Below the pieces are notes generated by a model that did no database searches, was not told the DNA's origin, and was given only the letters and a program-made list of their open reading frames with translations. Positions 1 to 10,438 of a stretch of DNA of 64,000 bases are shown in pieces. The translations under genes were made by a program, and so were the position numbers. The stretch covers positions 180,418 through 244,417 of the forward strand of contig NMRB01000185.1 of assembly GCA_002633025.1 (NCBI GenBank), read 5' to 3'. Position 1 is the first letter of the stretch. Each line of letters opens with the position of its first letter. Origin of the DNA: Notospermus geniculatus. Lineage: Eukaryota > Nemertea > Pilidiophora > Heteronemertea > Lineidae.

Positions 1-169
1 GGGGGGGGGGCGAGAAGTTGCAGGAAGGGTATTGAAGATTGCCATGAGGCAAGCTGAAGGGCGAAAAAAATTAAAAAAGAGAAACGCAGCCAGAGTCAGG
101 AAGTACTGATCGAACAGTATACATGTATAAGGAGGAATACGCAAATTCTTTCTATTTGGGGGGGGGGGA

Positions 170-514
170 TTATGCCGGCCCCGACAGGCGGTCAGCGACA
201 CGACGGATAAAGAGAGCCGATATTTCTAACAAAGCTGCGTTAGAGGGATAGGATAAATTATCGTTGCCAAAAAGAAGAAGGTGCATTTTATCTGATCGAT
301 TACTGGAGTGAAAAGTTGGGTCAAAGTTAGCAAGGGAATTTATACCATTTAACAGGTCAAGACGGAGGTCAGAACAAAGATCGCAGTCGAAGAACACGTG
401 CTTTGTGGTTTGGAGGTTGGCGCCACAGGGACAACTACCATCAGTTACTGTAGTAAAGTTGTGTTCAAAGAAATGGCTTCTAAAAATAGTGCCAATGGCA
501 CAGTGCCCGCTTGG
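170..514 (-). pseudogene. LINE reverse-transcriptase C-terminal tail, fragment
   Basis: An open frame on the minus strand (stop at 170-172) encodes about 114 residues. It reads GHCAIG, then HNFTTV, CPCGA, TTKHVFFDC and a hydrophobic helical tail. The order 'GH..(I/L)G', 'C-x-C-G', 'T-x-H-x(3)-D-C' is the cysteine/histidine knuckle that follows the reverse transcriptase domain in jockey/CR1/RTE-like LINEs. The frame is closed upstream by TAA at 515-517, so only the last part of ORF2 remains. A G-rich run precedes it at the window edge. It is probably a dead 5'-truncated copy. The exact clade cannot be told. Confidence 0.6.
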
Positions 515-2340
515 TTAATTTGGAATCATGGCGCCTGGATCTTGAGGCCAAATGATAGATGTACATGCACCTACGGTTCAAATTCAAGCATTCGAGCTCA
601 AATCGTTTGTGTAAAATAGGCATTTTCCATTTTTCACAAAACGCCCCCTAGTTGCCATAGTAGAAATCGCAGCACACCCAAATTCAAACTAGGCCTCGAC
701 CTTAGGGCCGTTTATACACATGTGCAATACGAAAATGATCTGTCAAAAACTGAAGAAGCAAGAGTGCAGACAAGGCGAAGCCCAAAAATCTGCAAATTTT
801 TCGTTATTTGACCTATTTTCCCATCAAAATTAGGTTATGAATACAATTTCAAATTTCTTGAATATAAATTTTTGTTCTTGAAGGGATATTTGCTTTCTTG
901 AATAAATTCCGCTTTGGCTTGCCATACTCACGCGAGCTCAAATAACTTGGTTTTGTTCAAAAGTTTAAAATTTTGCCTGGGTTCTAGACAATTTAGATGC
1001 GGGCATAGCCAACACATTCAAGACCAGCAACTTAAAGTCCTAGTTTCATCAAAAAATTGACTACACAGATTATTACTGAAGTGTATAGAATACATAAATA
1101 GACATGTTTTGCTTTTTGTTTTATCAAATTCGGATGAATAGTTTGGGAGATATCGAGGAATATGTGTTCATATGAATAGTTGCACAAGTCCATTACAGCA
1201 CTAAAATGCATGCTCATTATGCAAATTCCTGCAGTGACGTCATCTAATTAGGCAGAACATCCTCTGTCGGCTAAACCCATGAAATATGTTATAACTTTTT
1301 AACCAATTGGAATTTTTCAATGAAATAAAAAGCATCTTGATCAGCACAATATGCTGTAACTTTCTAAACTTGTAAAAAGTAGGCGAAACTAGGACTTTAA
1401 ACAAAAGTCCGTTGTTATTCAAAACTAGTCAAACCATTCGCTATAAACTCCCCTCTCGAATCATGCTGCGAATCAAACTCCCAGAACCAGAAACAGGTCC
1501 GTACAAAAAAAAGTGTATATGTTGAAACTAGTAATTCCACTTACCTTTAAACAGAGCGTATCTCTATCTTAGAATTTCTTTCAATGAGTGGACTGATCTC
1601 AAATGGTCTCGACGGAACAACTCATCAATCGAACTCCAGACTTTTCCAGAGCATAGACTATACCAGACGTCTTTTCTCCTTGGAGAATATATAAATGGCT
1701 ACCTTTTTCGGACGTGCGTAAAGGGAAACTATCAGAGCAGACGGACGGGCAGATTGGACCTAAAGAAAGCTTTATTTACCATGTTGTTGATAGCTGGTGT
1801 TTTCAACAAAAACATCTCGCATTGTAAATCTTCGACTAGAAAATACCATAAATTCATTCTCGACGTATTCATATTGTCAATGCGTAAGATCATAAATATG
1901 ATCATATAATATGTATATATTTATGGTACAATTTCTATTCTTTTCACCGACTGCGTCGTGACTTAAATCAGGTGGCCGATATAGGAGTTTTATTGGCGAC
2001 AAATTCATCAATCCGGCTAATATTTGCTATAACCTACTTTTTTTTGTTAAAGGACCTCGATAATCTGCCCTAAATACCAAGTCATCGATACACTCGTGCT
2101 TTTCACGTAGCGTATTCTATGAATATGTTCACAGGGAAATACATGTAGTTGACTAACAACAGAAACTTTTGCTAACAGACATTCAGCATAGCTAATCAGC
2201 TAAAAAACATTTCCCTGTGAAAATTTCACTGATTTTGACGTTAAAAATGAACACTTTCTTACCGAAACAGCGTAAAATAAAACGTTTTCGATGATAATTC
2301 TCACGCGATCCTAAGCATCAATAATCGACAGGCTACATGT
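515..2340. other. Intergenic, no gene seen
   Basis: No convincing exon on either strand. The stretch 1740-2300 resembles 13080-14180 (shared phrases such as 'gactgcgtcgtgac' and 'acagggaaat'), so it is the left edge of a type-C-like repeat unit. A TATA-like 'atatataaatgg' lies near 1686 but no coding exon follows it. Confidence 0.5.
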
Positions 2341-3060
2341 ACCATGTAGTTCAGCATCATAAGTGATCCTGCGTTGAAATAAACAACATCAATACTGGTG
2401 TTAAAAGTTCTTGATAACTTTTTATGCTATCCTAATAAGCATTATAATGAATAGTTCAACATCGTTCTTACGTGATCCTGGGCGTTAAAATGAACAATAC
2501 CAATACTGGCGTTAAAATGAATGGTTCTTGATGATTCTTATGCAATACTATTTGAAGCCTCACTGTATTGAATTCAGAAAGTGCTTACGTCCTCCGACGT
2601 TAGTGTAGTGTAAAATGTACTATGCTCTATCTGAATACATTAGAGCTCTGCCTGCAGTTTTTTCAATGTGTGCTGAAAACTAGGCCTTGATTCTTTGAAG
2701 TACGTATGAGGCAAGCATGGGGGACCTTCACGAGGCTATGAGACCTCTACCTGCACTCTCATAACACTTTGAAAATGTCGTAAAATTCAATACTGTGAGG
2801 ATTTAAGCAAATGAACAGTTGAACATCATTCTACGTGATCCTGGCGTTAATATGAACAATACCAATACTGGCGTTAAAATGAATGGTTTTTGATGATTCT
2901 TATGCGATCCTAATCAAGCACATGAATAGTTCAACATTATTCTTATGTGATCCTGGGGTTAAAACAAACTGTTCGACATTATTCTTGCCAATACTGGCAT
3001 TAAAATGAATCGTTCAAGATTAGTCTTATGCGATCCTAAGCACTACAATGACATCTTAAA
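2340..3060. repeat. Minisatellite block 1, with an inserted TIR element
   Basis: Degenerate tandem repeat of about 115 bp. Each monomer has two half-units sharing 'CTGGCGTTAAAATGAA', one preceded by 'TTACGTGATC' and one followed by 'GATGATTCTTATGCGATCC'. At about 2558-2802 the array is broken by an insert whose ends are inverted copies of CCTCACTGTATTGAAT. It is flanked by ATTTGAAG/ATTTAAG, a probable 7-8 bp target duplication. A second copy of the insert is at 38937-39212. Confidence 0.75.
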
Positions 3061-3415
3061 GATAATGTATCACAGGTACTTTCGCGGGCCACGAAAACAA
3101 TTGTTCATTTACATTTTGTTTGTTTATGTTCAGGCTTTCTTTGTCTTAATGAGTATGTGTTGGTGGCATGCCCCTATAGAAATTCTTTTGATACCGAAAG
3201 TATTCAATTTGGTGGGTTGGCATATCTCAAAAGTCCAAAATAACATTATGTAAACATCCATGTTTACAAACATTGCATGTAAACAATGAAGTCGTGATAC
3301 ATTTCAATACATGTGAGTGTTATTTGTTGCATGGGCCTAGCCTTGTGTGACTGGAGTTCTCCTTCATCACATTCGGGAGGCCCAGCTAATTAGGCCTAAC
3401 AGGAGTTACCCTGCG

Positions 3416-3690
3416 GCAGCAACAGTGGTTGTAGGGGCAGCTGTAGTAGACCCAATTTCTGTGTTATAAACTCCCCGAATATATCAATGAAGACGATGAT
3501 ACCTAACAGGACCATAGAAGAAACTAAAACAGCGTAGTTTGTATAGTTCGCATCCCGGTGCTGAGGAGTATCTTCATCGTCATCGTCATCGGTAGGTTTT
3601 GGCTGGTTGGAAGTCCCGTTTGAGCCGCCGCCACCGGCATCCCCGTCTGAGCCACCACCACCGGCATCCCCGTCTGAGCCACCACCACCN
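3416..3690 (-). pseudogene. Ninjurin-like copy N1, 3' fragment with frameshift
   Basis: Holds only the end of the large exon: linker repeats GGGGSDGDA, an acidic run, then NANYTNY-like sequence (here RDANYTNY), TM2 and FGEF. The rest of the gene is missing: homology stops at a single N at 3690 and unrelated sequence follows. A 2-bp insertion at about 3475 (gttataaac against gttaaac in every other copy) shifts the frame right after FGEF, replacing the usual NTEIGST tail. The linker matches N3, so this is a type-B remnant. The break at N may be an assembly join. Confidence 0.8.
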
Positions 3691-3824
3691 TTAATCTTGT
3701 CTGTCGATCATTTGTGGTCGTTCCCCTATTGTTCGCGCTGTCCACTGGTTATTCAATAGCCGCGTGTGATTAAAGGTCCGTGGCAAATCCAACTATCAAT
3801 TTCCTAACTTCCGCATTCCTTTGG

Positions 3825-4010
3825 GTCAAAGTTAGATGTTGCCAGACTTTAACATCTGTGAGTGTTTCTGCAGCTCAGTGTTCCCCAACAATAGACGCGG
3901 CATAGAATGGTTATTGTTGGGTTAGTTGCCGCTTAATCCCTCGTCAGGAGGGAAACAATAAGAAAAACACAGAAATACGGGGAACACTGATCGACGTTAC
4001 ACCGGCCTAA
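3825..4010. mobile_element. Short TIR element 'GTAACATC', decayed left end
   Basis: Related to the element at 23992-24157. It contains the same inner hairpin (ccaacaata / tattgttgg) and right end 'gacgttacaccgg'. The left end is altered (taacatctgtgag without the CGGTG). Its presence at the same point in both A units shows it predates the A duplication. Confidence 0.55.
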
Positions 4011-4029
4011 AATAAAAAGATATCAATAA

Positions 4030-4930
4030 TTCTCACACGATCCTATGCATCAATAACCGACAAACTACCATATATAGTTCAGCATCATTCTTAAGTGATC
4101 CTGGCGTTAAAATAAACAACACCAAAACTGTGCGTTAAATGTTCTTGACACTTTTTATATGCTATCCTAATAAGCATTACAATGGATAGTTCAACATCGT
4201 TCTTACGTGATCCTGGCGTTAAAATGAACAATACCAATACTGGGGTTAAAATGAATAATTCTTGATGATTCTTAAGCAAATGGATAGTAAGTTATGAACA
4301 TCATCCAAATGGATTTTGGCGTTAAAATGAACAATATTGAATTGAGGAGCGGCGTGGTCGAGTGGTTAGCGAGACGGACACTTAATCAGAGGGTCCTGGG
4401 TTCCTGGCCAAGAAAAAAAACACGCTCGCTTGTGACCTTGAGCAAGTCACTTTGCCTCACTTGCTCCACCCAGGTGTAAAAGGGGTACTGGAGTCCAAGA
4501 GCGCTGAAATCGGCTGCCGGGACTGTAATACTCCCCAGGGAGTGGAGATATGAAATTGGAATGAACAGGCTGGGGTAATAATTGCGAAGTGCCTTGACAC
4601 TTAAATGTAAAAGGCACTATAAGCCCACATTATTAATACCAATACTGGGGTTTCTTATGCGATCCTTTTTAAGCAAATGAATTGTTAATCATCATTCTTA
4701 CATGATCCTGGCGTTAAAATGAACAATACACCAACACTGGCGTTAAAATGAATGGTTCTTGATGATTCTTATGCGATCCTAATTAAGCAAATGAATAGTT
4801 CAACATTATTCTTATGTGATCTGGCGTTAAAATAAACATGCATGTGTGTGTGTACTTTACATGAATAAAGATATACTAGTACTATATTTTTCTTGCCGAT
4901 ACTGACGCTAAAAGATGAATCGTTCAAGAT
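4030..4930. repeat. Minisatellite block 2, interrupted by a SINE
   Basis: Same 115-bp family as at 2340, with monomers at about 4030-4340 and 4630-4930. It lies downstream (3') of ninjurin N2, as the matching array lies downstream of every other copy. Confidence 0.75.
4343..4635 (+). mobile_element. tRNA-derived SINE with MIR/CORE-like body
   Basis: The head looks like a tRNA gene: an A-box-like GTGGTCGAGTGGTTA, and a decayed B box in 'ggtcctgggttcc'. The body contains 'tgaccttgagcaagtcac' and 'ggtgtaaaaggggtac', the same word order as the body of mammalian MIR and other CORE-type SINEs. The tail 'ggcactataagcccac' and 'attatta' also fits. It interrupts the minisatellite. A near-identical copy sits at 24510-24800 in the duplicated unit. 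It is not a functional tRNA: no acceptor stem closes. Confidence 0.7.
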
Positions 4931-5466
4931 TGTTATTATACAATATATTCATGCATCTGAGTGTTATTTGTGTGCGTGGGCCTAGCTTATTGTGCATGAC
5001 AACCCTGCAGCAGCAATGGTTGTAGTTACAGTGGTCGCATTCGAGGCAGCTGTAACTGAGGAAACTGCGACAGTAATCACACAGGCAATAGGAGTTAGGC
5101 CATATAAAAAAAATCTTTAGTTTAGCATCATTCATAGGCTACTTGTAAAAAGTGTGGAGGGAGGAGGGTTTTTTAAATTTTTATTTTTCATTCTGAAATG
5201 TGATCATCCAAAGAGAGCTTTGAAGCTTTGCAGCTCCCATATAATAAGCAACTTCCACACAACTCTTAGGAACAAACCCTTAGAAACCCTTAAGAACTGA
5301 AAAGGAGATTTTTATTACGAGTCATGGCCCTTTGAGGATCGTCAGTTTGTGGTAAAATGGTAAAACTGAGAGAAACAAATTTTTAAAAATAAATGAAAAA
5401 TTATTTGAGGAGGCAAGAAATTTCGAGGCGGGATGTGATACTAAACTAAAGATTTTTTATGTGGCC

Positions 5467-7948
5467 TTACCCAGCGGCAGCAACAGTAGTTGTAGGTGCT
5501 GAAGTAGATCCAATTTCTGTGTTAAACTCCCCGAATATATCAATGAAGACGATGATACCTAACAGGATCATAGAAAGAACTAAAACAACGTAGTTTGCTT
5601 TGTTCGCATTCCGTTGCTCAGGAGTATCTGCATCGTTATCAGGTGTTTGGTCGGTAGGCTGATCTGACAGATCGGACGGAGTGGCATTTTGGTCTCTCTG
5701 GGTCTCACCGGAGGGAGTGGCATTTTGGTCTCTCTGGGTCTTACCCTTTCTATGGCATGGTTTCTGTTGCAAAATGTGATTTAGAAATTCGTTTGATATT
5801 TCGAACATTTCAAAGATTTATCTGTAAAAATCACATCAAGTTCAGTAAGAAAGCATTCCAAAATGCGAATAAAATCAAATACGCGTTCAAATTAAATCAA
5901 ATAACATAGTGGATGTATCGAAGGAGTACTTCATTATTTTTGAAAGAGTTGTTTTAAAAAATTGCAGTTGTCATTCAATTCGGAACACACATATATTCGA
6001 TTTTGTCAGATATTCATTAGATTTTACACCACATAGTATTTCGATATCAAATCGAATTGAAATTCGATTTTAAAATCGAACATTCATTCGATTTTAAAAT
6101 CAAATAATCATTCGATTTTATAATCACATATTCATTCGATTTTAAAATCAAATAATCATTCGATTTTCATTGGTCAATTTTTGTCACGTGACTGGACCAC
6201 GCGGTCACATGACAAAAATTGACCAATGAAAATCAAATAGAAGTCTGCACAAAATCGAATGAATATTTGATTTTAAAATCGAATAATTATTTGATTTTAA
6301 AATCGAATGATTATTTGATTTTTAAAATCGAATGATTATTCGATTTTAAAATCAAATATTCATTCGATTTTGTGCAGACTTCTATTCGATTTTCATTGGT
6401 CAATTTTTGTCAGGTCGGGTCACGTGATAAAAATTGACCAATGAAAATCGAATAGATGTCTGCACAAAATCGAATGAATATTTGATTTTAAAATCGAATG
6501 ACTATTTGATTTAAAGATCGAATAACTATTTGATTTTAAAATCGAATCATACAATTTGATTTTAAAATCGAATCGAATTGAATGCATGGGCTCATGCAAA
6601 ATCGAATGAACATTTGACTTTAATCGAATGATAATTGGTTTCAATTAAAATACTTTTTAATTTCTTTCACAATTCATTTAATAATATCGAATGTTAATTC
6701 AATTTTATCGAACAACAATAGATTGCTAAGTATTCTAACATTTGATTTTATTAAAGTTCTGCGTGATTTTTCCAAGTCATCTAAAATGAATCTTTTGATT
6801 CTATATTAAATATTGAATCGAATAGTTGGCTCCAAAATATTGTAGGAATTCGTCAAAAAATCAAATTGTAGTGAAACAAACCCAACAAATACACATAAAA
6901 TCGAACGAATGTGCTAAAAAATCGAACGAATATAGCAAAAATCGATTTTTGCTACGGAAAACATGCCATACCTTTCGGTCTTTATTTTCTGTCTTCTCCA
7001 CTGAGCAGCACATACAACTTTCACAAGCCTTGCGCATTTCCTCCATACATCTTTCTCTTTTCGTCTTCCCCTCTTTCTTCGTTATCTCGTTGATGTTGAG
7101 GAACGTCACCGTCAGCAACCCCAAACCTATGGCAGCTTGAATAATAATGGAAACCACCAGCAAAGCCAATAGAAACTCTCTATACGTCTTCGTGCTGTCC
7201 TCTAGAACTGCCTTAAATTGCGTGACGGTCGTAATCAGCAAGGACAGGTTCAGGACGCTGTTCGCGATGGATTTTTTCGTAGCATACTTGTTCGAGTCGA
7301 AAGAGGTCGGAACCTTGAATAGAAGAAGGCGGAATATAAGTGAAGAAAAATTTCTATGCAGGCTACAGAAAGGCTTGGCTACAGGCTATAGTCTACGTAG
7401 GCACGGAGGTAATATAATAGGGAGGTTTCGAAACCAAACGATAAACGTAAACTTTACGACAACGTTATTTTTTACACATTAACCAGATTTATATTGCATT
7501 TTCGGTACAAAAATAACGTTGTCGTTAACGTTTACGTTTATCGTTTGATTTCGAAATTTCCCTAATATCTCCATGATGTAGGTTACAGAAAGCCAGTCTA
7601 TCGTTTTCAAATAAAGAAAACACAAACTTTGGCCCCGGGAAAAAAGAGATACGAAAAGTAGTCTCGCGCGGCCAGCAGTCGCGAAAGAGATTGAAGATGA
7701 CGTCGGAAATAAATTCTGTTCAGTGCACTTCAAACTCTGCGTGCTAGTTTTGTTTCCTTTATATCGGCGGAACGAAGATGAAACATCGGATGCGTGGAAA
7801 GCTCTATGATAGATAGAAACAAAGAGAACACCACCAGATTAGCTTTCCACGCATTCGATGTTTCCTGTCAGTGTTATGAAAAGACACGGTGGAATAAAAA
7901 GGAAGGCATCCATACCTCATCCTTCCCTTTTTCTGTCCTGGACTCCAT
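5467..7948 (-). CDS. Ninjurin-like membrane protein N2 (3 exons, type A)
   Basis: Exons 7948-7916, 7313-6972 and 5763-5467, 223 codons. Exon 1 reads MESRTEKGKDE and ends at GAG|GTATGG; exon 2 opens after a pyrimidine-rich ATTCAAG. Residues about 18-45 (SNKYATKKSIANSVLNLSLL, then ITTVTQFKAV) match the conserved helical region of ninjurin-1/2 ahead of TM1. TM1 is about 60-82. A cysteine cluster CESCMCC follows. TM2 is about 177-198, ending FIDIFGEFN. Ninjurins are plasma-membrane proteins with two TM helices; vertebrate NINJ1 polymerises and ruptures membranes during lytic death. That role is not shown here. Unlike its sisters, the linker is split by a 1208-bp intron (5764-6971, phase 0, AAG|GTATGG...CAACAG|). 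The linker carries a repeat of TQRDQNATPS. Confidence 0.85.
5764..6971 (-). mobile_element. Palindrome-rich insert acting as intron 2 of N2
   Basis: This AT-rich block interrupts the N2 linker and is absent from N3-N8. It is built from many copies of CATTCGATTTTAAAATC in both orientations. It also has two palindromes (about 6170-6230 and 6390-6445) made of CATTGGTCAATTTTTGTCA and its complement. At its ends GTATGGCATGTTTTC and GAAACCATGCCATAG are inverted copies of each other, with the GT donor inside the left copy and a usable CAG 13 bp outside the right ATAG. Splicing at GTATGG and CAACAG restores the frame. It behaves like a transposon that brought its own splice sites. Confidence 0.6.
7419..7564. 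mobile_element. Hairpin MITE (GGGAGGTTTCGAAA family)
   Basis: Inverted repeats GGGAGGTTTCGAAA and its partner (here worn to gaaatttccct) enclose 'aacgataaacgtaaac' and its complement. It lies in intron 1 of N2. The same MITE sits at the matching point of N6 (26268-26412) and N4 (split copy), so it predates the array expansion. Confidence 0.7.
7789..7857. repeat. Conserved intronic hairpin, N2
   Basis: 'atgcgtggaaagct' and its complement 'agctttccacgcat' are about 40 bases apart, just inside intron 1. The same hairpin is at 12219-12296 (N3), 18005-18075 (N4), 26645-26716 (N6) and 32640-32710 (N7). It is absent from the D-type copies N5 and N8. Confidence 0.65.
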
Positions 7949-8740
7949 TTTCTTCCAGTTCGAAGTCTCCGGTCGCAACTTCTCAAATCGTCAAGCTTTG
8001 CTCGAATAGGCCTGCCTAGGGATGCAGAGATTGGAACTGGGTGTGAATGTTGGGAGCGTTGGCACTAGTGCGCTTGATCTTTGCTGCTGTTTACGTGCAA
8101 TTCGCCGCTTTCTCCTTGGGGTGCCCTCCACCGACCGCGATTAAATCAAAAATGCCAACAACACTGGACGACGTTTCCAACCCAGTGCGAGAATTAGAAT
8201 GGAATGAAACATATTTACATGTATTTGCTTTGTCAGTTGGTGGGTCCATATATCAATCGTTCGACAGGTAGGCCCCTCAAAAAAAAAACACAAAAGCTGT
8301 GCACATAGACATCTGGCTTAGCCTACCACCGGTGCTACCATCTACACTAAAACCACAACATTCATGACTGACATGGTAAGTCGGTAAAACGGGAAGTTCA
8401 GCAGACCATAGAGACCAACATCTAGATATTCCCTCGCCGGAGAAACAAGGAATATTCACCCGCCCCGCCCCGCCCCTCCCCCTCACCATAACTTCGTGAC
8501 TTGACAATCCTAGACTGGTCCCAGTCTTTGCCGCTATATTTCCGCGGCGCTACTGTCCATGTTATGGAGTGTTAGAGCGCCCCGGGAGTGGAGTGCACTC
8601 AGTTTGGGAGTGGAGTTGCAAAGACGGGAACCAGTCTAGCAGTCCTCTGGTTAAAGGTGACGGTATGCCATCTCTTTCCGGTATTTTGACTGCCGACGTA
8701 GAGGGAGTCATCTAGCGGCAGCAATACGAACTACAAAAGC

Positions 8741-8819
8741 CTGGCTCTCGATGACAGCTTCCGTTTCTTTCGCGGACGAAGTTTGTTCCTGCTCTTGGTG
8801 CCTGTCATTGCTCATCAAG
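8741..8819 (+). pseudogene. Orphan nAChR signal-peptide exon, start codon lost
   Basis: 79 bp matching the first receptor exon at 36652-36730. It reads (L)ALDDSFRFFRGRSLFLLLVP and then a GTAGGC donor in phase 1, but ATG has become CTG. It lies 793 bp from the N2 start codon, head-to-head. No receptor body exons follow before the next unit. Confidence 0.75.
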
Positions 8820-9273
8820 GTAGGCGTCCAACGTATTTCCAACAAATCGTCTCCAAATTGACGGATAATTTCTTTGTCTTGGTGACGTAATGCGATGGGG
8901 ACGTCGGCGTTAGTCACTTCATACATACGAAGTTCGGGTAGGCCTACGATCAGTGGAAGCCATTTGATGGGAGCGGATGACGGATCTTCAACAGTGGCAA
9001 TGTTCTCTTATCTGTACCATCCGAAATACAAAAGATTGAAATAGTGAAAATTCCTGTCGAATTCAGATTACACTTACATACACTTAGTGGTAGCTCGACT
9101 TGAAAGTGCCAGCCTGAAGAAGACCCCGGTTGGGGTCGAAAAATTTGTCAAGATTCTGGGAATTGACTTCCTGTTATCATCAAATTTAGATAAGTGCTCT
9201 ATTGGTGTACGGGTGTACCAAGTAGGCCTAGGCTTAAATAACAGTTTAGCTACTTTCCTCCTAGATAATCAAC

Positions 9274-9318
9274 ATGGCTCTCGACGACAGCTTCCATTTC
9301 GTTGGGAAGCTAAGTGAT
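9274..9318 (+). pseudogene. Truncated nAChR signal exon fused to minisatellite
   Basis: Starts MALDDSFHF like the receptor first exon, keeps ATG, then runs straight into the GGCGTTAAAATAAAC minisatellite with no donor. The twin is at 29529. It marks the rearrangement point that built the A/B unit border. Confidence 0.65.
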
Positions 9319-9660
9319 CGTGGCGTTAAAATAAACAACACCAATACTGGCGTTAAAAGTTCTTGATAACTTTTTATGCTATCCTAATAAGCATTACAAT
9401 GAATAGTTCAACATCGTTCTTACGTGATCCTGGCGTTAATATGAACAATACCAATACTGGCGTTAAAATGAATGGTTCTTGATGATTCTTATGCGATCCT
9501 AATCAAGCACATGAATAGTCCAACATTATTCTTCTGTGATCCTAGTGTTAAAACAAACTTTTCGACATTATTCTTGCTGATACTGGCGTTAAAATGAATC
9601 GTTCAAGATTAGTCTTATGCGATCCTAAGCACTACAGTGACATCTTAAAGATAATGTATC
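9300..9660. repeat. Minisatellite block 3
   Basis: Same two-half monomer as the other blocks, lying downstream (3') of ninjurin N3. It is followed by a unique block (about 9660-9940) that recurs downstream of every ninjurin gene. Confidence 0.75.
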
Positions 9661-9947
9661 ACAGGTACTTTCGCGGGCCACGAAAGTAATTGTTCATTTA
9701 CAGTTTGTTTGTTTATGTTCAGGCTTTCTTTGTCTTATGAGTAATGTGTTGGTGGCATGCCCCTATAGAAATTCTTCCCGGTACCGAAAGTATTCAATTT
9801 GGTGGGTTGGCATATCTCAAAAGTCCAAAATAACATTATGTAAACATCCATGTTTACAAACATTGAATGTAAACAATGAAGTCGTGATACATTTCAATAC
9901 ATGTGAGCGTTATTTGTGTGCGTGGGCCTAGCCTTGTGTGACAGGAG

Positions 9948-10381
9948 CCCGGGGGTCACTCTCCATAAAGTGTGTTGCACATCAGTGTACTCCACTTTTT
10001 TCATAAGCCCCTTTCAGCTAGTAACAGCAATTTTGAATCCCCACCCCTTTTGGCTGCTTTTTAATCCCCACCCCCTAAAGCTGGGTACCGGTATTCTGCA
10101 ATCCCCACCCCTAATGTCTGGGTAATTTGAAAGACGTTTCAAAGGGCTTTTTGCAGGACACATGGACCACATTAGGTAGGGAAGGGCTTAAGGCGGGGGG
10201 AGAGTGTCTTTTAATGTATTTCCGTGGGCTTTCTGCGGGGTTATGGGTGAAATAGGGGGGCTTATTCGGCCCCGCGCGGGACCCGCCGATGTGGCACGAA
10301 AAACACCCCTTACCCGCCATTTTTGGTACCGTACGCTGATGTGCAACACACTTTATGGGGAGTGACCCCCCCCCCCCCCGG
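9948..10381. mobile_element. TIR transposon, 434 bp, with 8-bp TSD
   Basis: Ends are inverted copies of CCCGGGGGTCACTC plus 'ataaagtgtgttgcacatca'. The 8-bp GACAGGAG is repeated exactly on both sides (9940-9947 and 10382-10389), as expected for hAT-type insertion. No transposase is encoded. The left end of another copy is at 30207-30255 and is cut off by a different repeat. The insertion lies 3' of N3. Confidence 0.8.
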
Positions 10382-10438
10382 GACAGGAGTTTTCCTTCAT
10401 CACATTCGGGAGGCCGAGCTAATTAGGCCTAACAGGAG

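Noticed and set aside
4343-4420. tRNA gene
   Set aside because: A-box and B-box remnants are present but no acceptor stem or proper anticodon arm; body and tail are those of a SINE.
5980-6620. CRISPR-like regular repeats (CATTCGATTTTAAAATC)
   Set aside because: Eukaryotic context, repeats in both orientations, no unique spacers of even length. It is a palindromic transposon or intron.
7147-7482. Plus-strand frames such as 'ANRNSLYVFVLSSRT' found in every unit
   Set aside because: They are antisense shadows of the conserved ninjurin exon, opposite its helical region.
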